Counted from the first letter of the stretch, positions 9,880 through 18,781 are shown. The stretch: DNA of 64,000 nt from Sulfitobacter geojensis (GCF_000622325.1 NZ_JASE01000005.1:3658001-3722000); one strand, 5' to 3'. Notes: generated by a model from the letters alone, not told the origin. Program-made: numbers and translations.

Positions 9880-10266
9880 GTGAACATCCCCCTTTTCATC
9901 GCCGCCTGCCTGACGCTTTTGGCGTTCGCTGCCCATTTGTTTGCCGGCACCCGCGAAACAGCGGCCCTTGCCCCGCCCCCCGATGACGCCGCCCGCACCA
10001 AACACTGGGTGCAGGCCATGTGCGTTTTCCAAATGGTATCTGTCGATCTACTTGCGATAACCTTGCTGCTCTTTGTCGCCGCATTTCGGGATCTCGGCCC
10101 GCTTGAACCCCTGCTGTTGTCCGGCCTTGCCCTACTTTATCTCGTGTGGGCAGGCGCTTGGCTTGTGCAGCTGCGCTGGCTGAGCCGTCCTGCGGCCACG
10201 ATCTTCGGCCTGCCCCAATGGATGCTCTTTGTGCTCTGCGCGGGGCTGGTCTTTCTCGGGCGCTGA
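9880..10266 (+). CDS. Small four-helix membrane protein, function unknown
   Basis: The 128-residue product starts with GTG at 9880. It has four hydrophobic segments at about residues 3-22, 45-67, 76-97 and 108-127. The only charged stretch is the loop ETAALAPPPDDAARTKHWVQ between the first two. I do not recognise a catalytic motif. It stands alone, 60 bp before mnmH on the same strand, with a 229-bp gap upstream that contains a strong hairpin. Conserved small membrane proteins of this size are common in Rhodobacteraceae; the coding call rests on the regular helix pattern and codon use rather than on a family match. Confidence 0.7.
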   Translation: MNIPLFIAACLTLLAFAAHLFAGTRETAALAPPPDDAARTKHWVQAMCVFQMVSVDLLAITLLLFVAAFRDLGPLEPLLLSGLALLYLVWAGAWLVQLRWLSRPAATIFGLPQWMLFVLCAGLVFLGR

Positions 10267-10325
10267 ATGCTGGACCTTACCCCCAGACCAGATAGATAGG
10301 AAGGATACCCGCGCAAAGGCACCCC

Positions 10326-11372
10326 ATGACCCCCTTCACCCTGACGTCCCTGACCACGCTTCAAACGCTGAAGGCAGACACCATCATCGATGTGCGCGCG
10401 CCGGTCGAATTCGCACAGGACCATATGCCCGGTGCCATCAACCTGCCCGTGCTGACAGACAGCGAACGTGCCTTGGTCGGCACCATTTATGCGCAGGAAA
10501 GCCCCTTTAACGCCCGCAGGATCGGCGGTGCGCTCGTGGCACAAAACACGGCCAACCATTTGCAGAACGCCCTCTCGGGCAAGGACGGCGGCTGGCAACC
10601 GCTGGTCTATTGCTGGCGGGGCGGACAACGCTCTAACGCTTTTGCAACGATCCTTGATCAGGTCGGCTGGCGGGTGCAACTGCTGAAGGGCGGGTATCGC
10701 AGCTATCGGCGCGCTGTCGTGCAAACGCTTTATGACACGCCCCTGCCCCACCGGCTGATGCTGATCGAGGGGGGCACCGGCACGGCCAAAACCGCCCTTT
10801 TGCATCACCTGTCGCAATGCGGCGCACAGGTGCTTGACCTTGAAGCCATGGCAGAACATCGCGGATCGCTGTTCGGGGCCATCTCCACACCGCAACCGGC
10901 CCAACGCATGTTCGAAAGCCGCGTCGCCCGTGCACTTACCCCGCTTGATCCGAACAGGCTTACCTTCGTCGAGGCCGAAAGCAGCAAGATCGGCCAACGC
11001 ATCATCCCGCCCTCCCTCTGGACGCGCATGGGCGATGCCCCCCGCATCACGATCAACGCACCGCTTTCAGCGCGCGCGGATTTCCTGTGCCGCGCCTACG
11101 CCGACCTGACACGGAATGCCGCGCAGCTTGGCAATCTGATTGACCTGTTGCGGCCCTATCATCCCGCCGGCCGCATCGCGAAATGGCAGGCTCAGGCGCA
11201 GGCCGCCGATTGGCAGGCCCTCGCCGCAGGGCTGATCGGCGAACACTATGACCCGCGCTATACCAAATCCGCCGCTGCCAGTGCCTCGCCCATAGCGCAA
11301 ATCGAAATGCCTGATCTTGACGAAAAGACGTTGATCGAAACCGCCAAAGACCTGATCGCGCGCTTTACCTAA
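10326..11372 (+). CDS. mnmH: tRNA 2-selenouridine(34) synthase MnmH (SelU)
   Basis: This 348-residue enzyme replaces sulfur by selenium in the 2-thiouridine at the wobble position of certain tRNAs, via a geranylated intermediate, using selenophosphate. The N-terminal rhodanese domain has IDVRAPVEFAQDHMPGAIN at about 21-39 and the catalytic cysteine C96 in YCWRGGQRS. A P-loop-like region GGTGTAKT lies at 149-156 in the C-terminal domain. The selenophosphate supplier SelD is encoded convergently, and the two genes overlap by 8 bp at their 3' ends. The pairing supports a working selenium trait for tRNA modification. Confidence 0.94.
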   Translation: MTPFTLTSLTTLQTLKADTIIDVRAPVEFAQDHMPGAINLPVLTDSERALVGTIYAQESPFNARRIGGALVAQNTANHLQNALSGKDGGWQPLVYCWRGGQRSNAFATILDQVGWRVQLLKGGYRSYRRAVVQTLYDTPLPHRLMLIEGGTGTAKTALLHHLSQCGAQVLDLEAMAEHRGSLFGAISTPQPAQRMFESRVARALTPLDPNRLTFVEAESSKIGQRIIPPSLWTRMGDAPRITINAPLSARADFLCRAYADLTRNAAQLGNLIDLLRPYHPAGRIAKWQAQAQAADWQALAAGLIGEHYDPRYTKSAAASASPIAQIEMPDLDEKTLIETAKDLIARFT

Positions 11373-13530
11373 GCGTCAAAACACCACTGCCCCGCGACAG
11401 CTGTCCGATCTGATGGCCCTCACAACCCTGCGCCTTCAACGCGGCCAACACCGCCTTGACCTGCGTCTCGGGCACCGCTGCCAATAGACCGCCTGCCGTC
11501 TGCGGATCGAACAGCAACGGATCATCCGTCCCCAAAACCGGCGCATCCGCGCGGTTGGACGGCATCAGACTTGACGATACCCCCGCCTCCGATAACGCCC
11601 GCGCCCCCGCATAAACCGGCACCGCGTCGCGCCATAAAACCGCATCCATCCCCGATGCGGCACAAATCGCCTGCACATGCCCCGCCAAACCAAAACCGGT
11701 CACATCCGTCATCGCATATGCGACCTTTGCCAGCACAGCGGCCTCCCGGTTTTGCGGCTGGCCCATCACGGCCAATGCCGCAGCCACATCGCGTCCATCT
11801 GCCTGCCCCGCCATATCCGCCGCCAAAATCACCCCCGACCCGAGGGGCCGCGTCAGGATCAACACATCCCCGTGCTGCGCGCCCGCGACCGTCAGCGGCA
11901 TCTCTGCCCGCGTGCCAGTCACCGTAAACCCGATGGTCAGCTCCGCCCCCATCGTCGTATGCCCGCCCACCAGCTGCGCGCCTGCCGCCGTCACCACGGC
12001 GTGGGCCTCCCACGTGATCTCCACCAAACTACGCTCCTGCAAAGCCGCGGACATCTGCGGCACCACGATTTGTGCCAGAACCACCTGCGGCTGCGCCCCC
12101 ATCGCCCAGACATCGCCCAAGGCATGTACCGCCGCGATCCGCGCCATCTGCGCCGGATCTTGCACCACCGCACGCAAGTGATCGGTGCTGATCACTTGAA
12201 ACCCGCCGCCCGGCTGGCGCAACACCGCCGCATCATCCCCCGCGCCAGTCACCACATCCCCCGTTGCCGGGGCAATACCCTGCAAGGCCCCGGACAAAAC
12301 ACCCCGCCCGACTTTGGCACCGCAACCGCCACACAGCGGCTTGGCGGCCAGTATTTCGCCAACCCCTTGCGCGACCTCGCCCGCCACAACAGGGGCCGCC
12401 ATGACCGGCAAATCCCCAAGCCTGTCCATGAATTTCCGGTCAATCCGGTCCTTCCACCGCCACAGCCACGCGCCCTTCACGCTCACGCCGAAATTCTCGG
12501 CCATCGCAGATTTCCCGCCCAGCGATATCAGCTTGAGGTAATGCTTTTGGGGCTGCCACGTCTTTCGCCGCCCCCCTGTCAAAGCGGCACGCAGATTGTG
12601 ATGCAACACGGGGGCCGCACGCACCGCAAACACGCCGGCCTTGGGCCTTGGCGCATGTGGCATGACCGCACAATCGCCCACCGCAAACAACGCAGGATCC
12701 CCCGTCACACCCAAATCCGGCCCGACCTCGATAAACCCGTCGCGCTGCGGCATATCCGTCTGCGCAATCCACCCGTGCGGAAACGCGCCCGCCGCACCGA
12801 CGCAAAATCCCGCATTGACCGGCGGCTGATCTTCCAACACCACCCGGTCCGCCGTGACCTCCACAACCCGCGCATTGACCCGAACCTCGATGCCTAACGC
12901 TGCCATCGCGGCCGATATCTTGCGCCGTGCCGCCGCGCCCATGCCCGAAATCTGCGGCCCCGCCTCGATTACCGTCACCCGCGCCGCCACACTGGCACCG
13001 CGCAGGGCAAACGCCATCGCCATCGCCAATTCGCAGCCCGCCACGCCGCCGCCAATCACCGCCACATCCGGTGCAACCTTCCCCGCGACCGCGCGCCCCA
13101 GAAACTGCCGCCACCGTTCCGCGTAAGCATCCAGCGGTTTCGCCCCGATGCCATGTGCATCAAACCCCGCCAGATCCATTTCGGCCGTGATACCAACATC
13201 AATCGACGCCACATCATAGGCCACCGGCCCGCGCCCCGCCAAATGCACCTCGCGCCGCCCCCGATCTATACCAACCGCCTTGTCCAGAATCAGCCGCGCG
13301 CCCGCATGCCGACACAGACGCACCAGATCAATCTCCAACGCGTCGCGCCCGTAATGACCCGCCACATGTCCGGGCAACATCCCTGTGTAAGGGGCTGTCG
13401 GCCCCGGATTGATCACCGTCACCCGCGCCCCCGCCAACCGGTCCATGCCCCAGGCCCGCAACACCAACGCATGCGCATGCCCGCCTCCGACCAACACCAG
13501 ATCCCGCGTATCGGGCACAACGTTCATCAC
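11365..13530 (-). CDS. selD: FAD-dependent oxidoreductase fused to selenide, water dikinase SelD
   Basis: The 721-residue protein joins two enzymes. Residues 1-380 are an NDH-2-like pyridine nucleotide-disulfide oxidoreductase, with LVLVGGGHAHALVLR at 11-25, a second Rossmann motif VAVIGGGVAGCELAM at 156-170, and LFAVGDCAVM at 281-290. Residues 395-721 are SelD: CGGCGAKV at 400-407 places Cys403 and Lys406 at the catalytic positions of E. coli Cys17 and Lys20, and GDDAAV at 431-436 belongs to the ATP-binding site. The SelD part makes selenophosphate from selenide and ATP. The fused flavoprotein may deliver reduced selenium, but that is inference. It converges on mnmH, the only selenophosphate user visible here. 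Confidence 0.93.
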   Translation of the reverse strand: MMNVVPDTRDLVLVGGGHAHALVLRAWGMDRLAGARVTVINPGPTAPYTGMLPGHVAGHYGRDALEIDLVRLCRHAGARLILDKAVGIDRGRREVHLAGRGPVAYDVASIDVGITAEMDLAGFDAHGIGAKPLDAYAERWRQFLGRAVAGKVAPDVAVIGGGVAGCELAMAMAFALRGASVAARVTVIEAGPQISGMGAAARRKISAAMAALGIEVRVNARVVEVTADRVVLEDQPPVNAGFCVGAAGAFPHGWIAQTDMPQRDGFIEVGPDLGVTGDPALFAVGDCAVMPHAPRPKAGVFAVRAAPVLHHNLRAALTGGRRKTWQPQKHYLKLISLGGKSAMAENFGVSVKGAWLWRWKDRIDRKFMDRLGDLPVMAAPVVAGEVAQGVGEILAAKPLCGGCGAKVGRGVLSGALQGIAPATGDVVTGAGDDAAVLRQPGGGFQVISTDHLRAVVQDPAQMARIAAVHALGDVWAMGAQPQVVLAQIVVPQMSAALQERSLVEITWEAHAVVTAAGAQLVGGHTTMGAELTIGFTVTGTRAEMPLTVAGAQHGDVLILTRPLGSGVILAADMAGQADGRDVAAALAVMGQPQNREAAVLAKVAYAMTDVTGFGLAGHVQAICAASGMDAVLWRDAVPVYAGARALSEAGVSSSLMPSNRADAPVLGTDDPLLFDPQTAGGLLAAVPETQVKAVLAALKAQGCEGHQIGQLSRGSGVLTLR

Positions 13531-13568
13531 AAATTCATTCTCTTTTTGGCCTTAAATGCTGCGGAGGT

Positions 13569-13616
13569 TTGGAGGCAGAGCCTCCAACAAAATAAATCGA
13601 ATGCGGGCTTGCCCGC
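13569..13616. repeat. Tandem hairpins of REP-like type between marR and selD
   Basis: TTGGAGGC and GCCTCCAA (13569-13576, 13580-13587) form an 8-bp stem with a 3-nt loop. After a 15-bp AT-rich spacer, GCGGGC and GCCCGC (13603-13616) form a second stem. Read leftward, the GC stem is followed by a T-rich stretch, so the pair may serve as the marR terminator. The GGAGGC-AGA-GCCTCC form resembles short interspersed palindromes. Confidence 0.5.
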
Positions 13617-13707
13617 TCCTTTGCGTAACAGCTACCGCACCCGCACCGCCAATAAAAATCCCGCGACTTCGGCAAACCCGCAGCCGCGCCGCGCATCTCG
13701 CCTGCGC

Positions 13708-14232
13708 CTAGCGGTTCAGCGGACGCCCCATCCGGGCCTCCAGTAAGTCACTGCTGTGCTCGATCAGTTTGCCCAGAATTTCATCAAGCATCTGCACCTC
13801 TTGATGGGTCAACACATCAAGCACGCGCTCGTTGCTGCGCATGACTTCCGCGAACACCCGCCGGTACAGCACAACGCCCTCTGGCGTCGGCTCCAACGCC
13901 ACTGCCCGCCCGTCATCAGGATCAGGGAAACTGCGGATCAGCCCCTTGTTCAACAAAGATTTCGTCACACGGCTCGTCTGGCTTTTGTCCATCACCAACA
14001 AATCTGCCAACCCGCCAGCACGCGCCGGTGCACGCCCTTTGACCAAAGCCAGCAACCGCCATTCATTCAAACTCAGATCAAACATCCGCTGGGACCAGTC
14101 ATGCCCGGCCCGTTCGCCAATGGCGACAAGGCGCTGCAACCGGAAAGTGATTACATCTTCGATACTGCGCACGTCCGGGTGCTTTCGTACCGCGTCCAGC
14201 CCGTCCAACCCCACTTGAAAATCATCTGACAT
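13708..14232 (-). CDS. MarR-family transcriptional regulator
   Basis: The 174-residue protein has a winged helix-turn-helix. The recognition region is GLADLLVMDKSQTSRVTKSLLNKGLI at about 88-113, and the wing is RSFPDPDDGRAVALEPTPEG. MarR proteins bind palindromic operators as dimers and release DNA when they meet small aromatic or oxidising ligands. It is divergent from the DEAD-box helicase gene across a 207-bp gap, where a repeated CACTA with 10-bp spacing (CACTATATTTCACTA near 14278) could be an operator for its own gene. No ligand is predictable. Confidence 0.85.
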   Translation of the reverse strand: MSDDFQVGLDGLDAVRKHPDVRSIEDVITFRLQRLVAIGERAGHDWSQRMFDLSLNEWRLLALVKGRAPARAGGLADLLVMDKSQTSRVTKSLLNKGLIRSFPDPDDGRAVALEPTPEGVVLYRRVFAEVMRSNERVLDVLTHQEVQMLDEILGKLIEHSSDLLEARMGRPLNR

Positions 14233-14439
14233 AACAGCCTCCCGCCGCGCCCGATATAAAATTCAGTTGCGCACGTCCACTATATTTCACTACAAACCCT
14301 TCACGCAGCCCCGCGACCTCAACAAAACCATGTACATTGCCGCCCGAACCCCTTACAGGCGGGCGAAACACATGCCTCGGCCAAACGCCTGAGGCTGCCG
14401 CGCCTCTTGCTCGGCCCCCCTCAGAACAGGACGACCCAC

Positions 14440-16560
14440 GTGATCCAGACAATCGCAGATGCGCTTGAAGCGCAAGGCTATGAAACATTAACAGCTGTCC
14501 AGCAGGCCGTCACCGACGAAGCGCTGAATGGCAAGGACCTGCTGGTTTCCGCGCAAACCGGTTCGGGCAAAACAGTCGCCTTCGGCCTCGCCATTGCGCC
14601 CACTCTTTTACAGGACGAACTGCGCTTCGGTCCCGCGTCCTCCCCGCTTGCGCTGGTGATCGCCCCGACCCGCGAACTGGCCATGCAGGTCGCCCGCGAA
14701 CTCAGCTGGCTTTATGCCAAGGCCGGTGCAATCGTGACAACCTGCGTCGGCGGCATGGACCAGCGCACCGAACGCCGCGCGCTTGACCGGGGCGCACATA
14801 TCGTTGTCGCCACGCCCGGCCGTCTGTGTGACCACATCAAACGCAACAACATCGACCTCAGCGAATTGCGTGCCGTGATCCTCGATGAAGCGGATGAAAT
14901 GCTCGACATGGGGTTCCGCGAAGAGCTGGAATTCATCCTCTCCGAAGCCCCCGAAGACCGCCGCACCCTGTTGTTCTCTGCCACGGTACCGGCCCCCATC
15001 GCAAAGCTCGCGAAATCCTATCAAAAGGACGCGCAGCGGATCGCAACCGTGGGCGAGGCGAAACAGCACGCCGATATCGAATACCGCGCCTTGCAAATCC
15101 ACCCGCGTGATACCGAAAACGCCATCATCAACGTGCTGCGCTTTTACGAGGCCAAGAACGCCATCGTCTTTTGCAACACCCGTGCCGCTGTGGCACGCCT
15201 GACCACCAAGTTCACCAACCGCGGTTTTTCCGTTGTGGCGCTCTCTGGTGAACTGTCGCAATCCGAACGCACCAACGCCTTGCAAGCCCTGCGCGATGGC
15301 CGCGCCCGCGTCTGTATCGCCACCGATGTTGCCGCACGCGGCATTGACCTGCCCAACCTCGAACTGGTGATCCACGCCGATCTGCCGTCAAACGCCGACA
15401 CGTTGTTGCACCGCTCGGGCCGCACGGGCCGCGCAGGACGCAAGGGGGTGTCGGCCCTGATCGTTCCGGCCAAAATGAAAACCAAGGCCAGCCGCCTGCT
15501 CGGCTGGGCCAAGCTGTCCGCGACTTGGGGCGCAGCCCCCTCTGCCGCCGAAGTCATGGCCGCCGACGAGGAACGCCTGTTGTCAGACGAGGCATGGTCC
15601 ACGCCCGCGCCCGATGATGCCGCCGGTTTCGTGACCTCCCTGACCGAAAAATTCAGCGCCGAACAGCTGGCCACCGCTTTCGTCAACCTCTACCGCGCCC
15701 GCGCTTCCGCCCCCGAAGATCTGACCGATCCCGGCACCAAGGACGATCGCCCGCGCCCCAGTTTCGGGCCCTCGGTCTGGTTCTCGGTCTCGACCGGTCG
15801 CGCGGATGGCGCGGAACCGCGCACCCTGCTTCCGATGCTGTGCAACAAGGGCGACCTGACCAAAGACGACGTCGGTGCGATCCGTGTCCAGCAGGACCAC
15901 AGCTTTGTCGAAATCCTTGCGTCTTCTGCGGATAAATTCATGAACGCCCTCGGCCCCGACCGCGTGGTCGAAGCGGGTGCGATCGTGACCAAGCTCGACA
16001 AGGCCCCTGATCTGCCACGCGGCCGGCCCGACCGTGGCCCCCGCCCTGATCGCGGCCCGCGTCCTGATCGTGGCCCGAAACCGGCACACCGCAAATCGAA
16101 CTTTGACCCGGATGCAGCACCGGCACCGCGCAAACCGCGCCCCGCCGCAGCGGATGGTTATGCAAGCGAGCCGCGCGCGGAAAAGCCCAAGTTCGACAAG
16201 CCGAAACACAAGCATGCGGACAAGCCAAAAGGCGAGCGTCCCCCAAAGTCTCACAAGACCGAACGCAGCCCGATGAAACCCGGTGCCGCGCCGAAACCAA
16301 AATCAAACGGCGACGCACCGGGCAAACCCAAGGCCAAAGCGGTCTGGAAAAAGGACGGCCCAAAAGCCGACGCACCACGGGGGGCCAAGCCCAAGGGCGG
16401 CAAACCCTTCAAGGCCCGCGAAGATGCGCCAGCGGGTGCCAAAAGCTACAAACGTGCGTCTGATCCGTCAAAACGGTTCACCCCGCCGAACAAGATGGGC
16501 AAGCCGGGCGGCAAACCCAAGAACAAGGGCGGGGCAACCACGCCGCGTCGGGGCAAGTAA
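14440..16560 (+). CDS. DEAD-box ATP-dependent RNA helicase with a long basic tail
   Basis: The 706-residue protein has a complete DEAD-box core: Walker A AQTGSGKT at 39-46, APTRELAMQ, DEAD at 149-152, LLFSATVPAPI, and HRSGRTGRAG in the second RecA domain. It unwinds structured RNA, probably in ribosome assembly or cold adaptation. A DbpA-like RNA-binding region (about 450-520) precedes a Lys/Pro/Arg-rich disordered tail of about 180 residues with three RPDRGP units. I prefer the GTG at 14440, which has an AGGA box 9 bp upstream, over a TTG at 14407 that adds 11 residues. It resembles DeaD/CsdA. A perfect terminator follows at 16640. Confidence 0.9.
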   Translation: MIQTIADALEAQGYETLTAVQQAVTDEALNGKDLLVSAQTGSGKTVAFGLAIAPTLLQDELRFGPASSPLALVIAPTRELAMQVARELSWLYAKAGAIVTTCVGGMDQRTERRALDRGAHIVVATPGRLCDHIKRNNIDLSELRAVILDEADEMLDMGFREELEFILSEAPEDRRTLLFSATVPAPIAKLAKSYQKDAQRIATVGEAKQHADIEYRALQIHPRDTENAIINVLRFYEAKNAIVFCNTRAAVARLTTKFTNRGFSVVALSGELSQSERTNALQALRDGRARVCIATDVAARGIDLPNLELVIHADLPSNADTLLHRSGRTGRAGRKGVSALIVPAKMKTKASRLLGWAKLSATWGAAPSAAEVMAADEERLLSDEAWSTPAPDDAAGFVTSLTEKFSAEQLATAFVNLYRARASAPEDLTDPGTKDDRPRPSFGPSVWFSVSTGRADGAEPRTLLPMLCNKGDLTKDDVGAIRVQQDHSFVEILASSADKFMNALGPDRVVEAGAIVTKLDKAPDLPRGRPDRGPRPDRGPRPDRGPKPAHRKSNFDPDAAPAPRKPRPAAADGYASEPRAEKPKFDKPKHKHADKPKGERPPKSHKTERSPMKPGAAPKPKSNGDAPGKPKAKAVWKKDGPKADAPRGAKPKGGKPFKAREDAPAGAKSYKRASDPSKRFTPPNKMGKPGGKPKNKGGATTPRRGK

Positions 16561-16578
16561 CGCTAGCAACAGGGATCA

Positions 16579-16620
16579 GAAACTTTCAAAGTTTCCGACC
16601 GCTTTCTTTGAAAGAAAGCG
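16579..16620. repeat. Two adjacent near-perfect palindromes downstream of the helicase gene
   Basis: GAAACTTT-C-AAAGTTTC spans 16579-16595 and CGCTTTCTTT-G-AAAGAAAGCG spans 16600-16620, each with a single central base. They sit between the helicase stop codon and its terminator. The two units share the TTTC/GAAA core, so they may be a short repeat element or mRNA 3'-end structures. Confidence 0.5.
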
Positions 16621-16639
16621 ATGCCACCCAGCAAACACA

Positions 16640-16670
16640 AAAAACGCCGGAGCGATGCTCCGGCGTTTTT
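16640..16670. terminator. Bidirectional intrinsic terminator between the helicase gene and tauC
   Basis: AAAAACGCCGGAGC (16640-16653) pairs perfectly with GCTCCGGCGTTTTT (16657-16670) around a GAT loop. The T run on either strand lets it end the rightward helicase transcript and the leftward tauABC transcript. Confidence 0.93.
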
Positions 16671-16709
16671 GTTTCTAATATCGCATTGGTAGCGCAGAGA
16701 AGTTCAGGA

Positions 16710-17978
16710 TTACCCCTTGCCCTTCCAAGGGACCAGAAACCGCTCGGCGGCCCGCATCAGCATGTCGATACCAAAACCGATCACACCGATCAGAATGATC
16801 CCCATGATCACGATATCCGTGTTCTGGAACTTTGACGCAGTCATGATCATCATACCGGCCCCCTGTTCCGCCGCGACCAGTTCCGCCGCAACAACCGTGC
16901 CCCAACAAACCCCCATCGCGACCCGCGCACCGGTGAATATCTCGGGCAGGGAGTTGGGGATGATGACATAGCGCATGATCTGCCATTTGCTTGCCCCCAG
17001 TGAATAGGCCGCATGCACTTTGGAAATCTTCACGCCAGACACGCCTGAGCGTGCTGCAATCGCCATGATCCAGAGCGCCGCAAGGAACAACAGGATGATC
17101 TTGCCGCCCTCGCCAATGCCGAACCAGATGATCACCAGTGGGATCAGCGCCAGCGGGGGCACGGGGCGCATGAATTCAACGATCGGATCAAACCAACCGC
17201 GGAACCAGTTGCTAAGCCCCATCGCGTATCCCAATGGAATGCCGACAACAGCCCCCAGCAAAAAGCCGACGATCACCCGAAACAGCGAATATCCCAGATG
17301 CTGCAACAGGGTAAAATTACGAAACCCTTCCGATGCGATCTGCACCGAACGGGTCCAGACCTCCTCCGGCGAGGGCAAATACAGCGGTTGCATCTGCCAT
17401 CCCTTGGCAGGCTCAAAGTTCGGCGTGCCCTTGTCGGACAAAGTTACCGAACCGTTGTCTGTCGCCACCGTTTGACCGGGCGCAATCTTTTTGCCGTTGA
17501 TCGCAATCACCCGCGCGCCGTCCTTTTTGGTCAGCTCGTCATTCCTGTCGACAGCAACCAGCCCTGTGCGCCACTGCGCAATCGCAATGGAATCGTTCTT
17601 GGCAAACCCTTCTCCGGGCTCGATCTCGGGCGCATCCACAGGTTCCCCGCGCGGATGTACGATCACTGTGACCGTCGCGTCATCCGGTGCCTGCCCTTCG
17701 ACCTGTGCTGTGTAAGTGAACGTCGTGGTGCCCACAAAGGGCGCCGGCGCATGCAGGAAGCTGGGCAGCAGGCTTGATCCCGTGAACATCCCCCACATCA
17801 GGAAAATCGTCAGGATCGAAATGATCCCCGCGGCGCGATTGGGCTTTACCGCGCTTTCGTCGCCAAACGTCACCGTCTTGAGCGAGGTATAGTCTTTGGT
17901 GCCGCGGCCCTCGACCACCTTGGTCACGACAACGAATGCCACAACAAAAATAAGCACATAGATGATCAGAGGAATCAT
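16710..17978 (-). CDS. tauC: Taurine ABC transporter permease TauC with large extracytoplasmic insertion
   Basis: At 422 residues this is about 150 longer than usual TauC/SsuC permeases. The standard binding-protein-dependent permease domain occupies about 200-420. It opens with LYLPSPEEVW and carries the ATPase-coupling EAA loop HAAYSLGASKWQIMRYVIIP at 322-341. Upstream are an extra N-terminal helix (1-18), the usual first helix (about 50-70) and a polar insertion of about 120 residues (76-195). The insertion is rich in Asp, Gly and Val, with beta-like segments such as ATVTVIVHPRGE and VIAINGKKIAPGQTVAT, and probably lies in the periplasm. The gene overlaps tauB by 4 bp and closes the tauABC operon. 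Confidence 0.9.
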   Translation of the reverse strand: MIPLIIYVLIFVVAFVVVTKVVEGRGTKDYTSLKTVTFGDESAVKPNRAAGIISILTIFLMWGMFTGSSLLPSFLHAPAPFVGTTTFTYTAQVEGQAPDDATVTVIVHPRGEPVDAPEIEPGEGFAKNDSIAIAQWRTGLVAVDRNDELTKKDGARVIAINGKKIAPGQTVATDNGSVTLSDKGTPNFEPAKGWQMQPLYLPSPEEVWTRSVQIASEGFRNFTLLQHLGYSLFRVIVGFLLGAVVGIPLGYAMGLSNWFRGWFDPIVEFMRPVPPLALIPLVIIWFGIGEGGKIILLFLAALWIMAIAARSGVSGVKISKVHAAYSLGASKWQIMRYVIIPNSLPEIFTGARVAMGVCWGTVVAAELVAAEQGAGMMIMTASKFQNTDIVIMGIILIGVIGFGIDMLMRAAERFLVPWKGKG

Positions 17979-18781
17979 GCCGCGTCCTCCTTGGTGCCCA
18001 TAATTTCTTCTTCCATGTCCCAGATCATGTTCAGGATCTCTTCACGTCGGGGACCGAAATCGGGATGTTTCTTCACTTCGCGCAGATCCGCGCCCACACC
18101 CAGCTCGGCAAAGGGCAAACGGTATTCCTTGTGAATGCGACCGGGGCGCGGGGCCATCACGATCAACCGCTCGCCCAGCAACAGTGCCTCTTCAACCGAG
18201 TGGGTGATCAGAATGATCGTCTTGCCGGTTTCTTTCCACAGCTTCAAAACCAGCGACTGCATCTTTTCGCGCGTCAGGGCATCCAATGCGCCCAACGGTT
18301 CGTCCATCAGAATGACATCAGGGTCATTTGCCAGACAGCGGGCCAAGGCCACACGCTGCTGCATCCCGCCGGACAGCTCGTAAACCGCCTTTTCCTTGAA
18401 GTCCTGCAATCCCACCACATCCAGCAGATGGTCGACAATCTCGTTCTTGTTGTTCTTCGGCATGCCCTTCATCGAGGGGCCGAAACCGACATTCTCGCGT
18501 ACCGACATCCACTCGAACAGCGCGCCCTGCTGGAACACCATACCGCGCTCCGCATCAGGGCCGGTGATCGTATGCCCGTTCAATGTCATCACACCGCTGG
18601 TCGGAGCCAGAAACCCCGCGACAATGTTCAAAAGCGTGGTTTTGCCACAGCCTGACGGCCCCAAAACGCTTAGCAGTTCGCCCGCTTTCAGATCAATCGA
18701 CACATCCTGTAACGCCTGCACCGCACCGCCATCCGGCAGGTCAAAGCGCATCGAAAGTTTGTCTATGGAGAGTCCGGTCAT
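17975..18781 (-). CDS. tauB: Taurine ABC transporter ATP-binding protein TauB
   Basis: The 268-residue ATPase has Walker A GPSGCGKTT at 41-49, the Q-loop region FQQGALFEWMSV, the ABC signature LSGGMQQ at 136-142, and Walker B VILMDE at 156-161 followed by PLGALD. It powers import through TauC on the cytoplasmic side of the membrane. It belongs to the nitrate/sulfonate/taurine branch of ABC ATPases. It overlaps tauC by 4 bp, and a 115-bp gap with a strong stem-loop separates it from tauA. The assignment to taurine rather than another sulfonate rests on the tpa-xsc-tauR genes nearby. Confidence 0.92.
   Translation of the reverse strand: MTGLSIDKLSMRFDLPDGGAVQALQDVSIDLKAGELLSVLGPSGCGKTTLLNIVAGFLAPTSGVMTLNGHTITGPDAERGMVFQQGALFEWMSVRENVGFGPSMKGMPKNNKNEIVDHLLDVVGLQDFKEKAVYELSGGMQQRVALARCLANDPDVILMDEPLGALDALTREKMQSLVLKLWKETGKTIILITHSVEEALLLGERLIVMAPRPGRIHKEYRLPFAELGVGADLREVKKHPDFGPRREEILNMIWDMEEEIMGTKEDAA

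Noticed and set aside
11677..12897. A 406-codon plus-strand frame opposite the selD fusion
   Set aside because: His/Arg/Pro-rich translation without domain features; a codon shadow.
10326..13530. Selenocysteine insertion somewhere in the window, suggested by SelD
   Set aside because: I saw no domain interrupted by an in-frame TGA, and the selenium genes are explained by tRNA 2-selenouridine.
14407..14439. Upstream TTG start for the DEAD-box helicase
   Set aside because: The GTG at 14440 has an AGGA box and yields a normal N-terminus; the extra 11 residues look like leader sequence.
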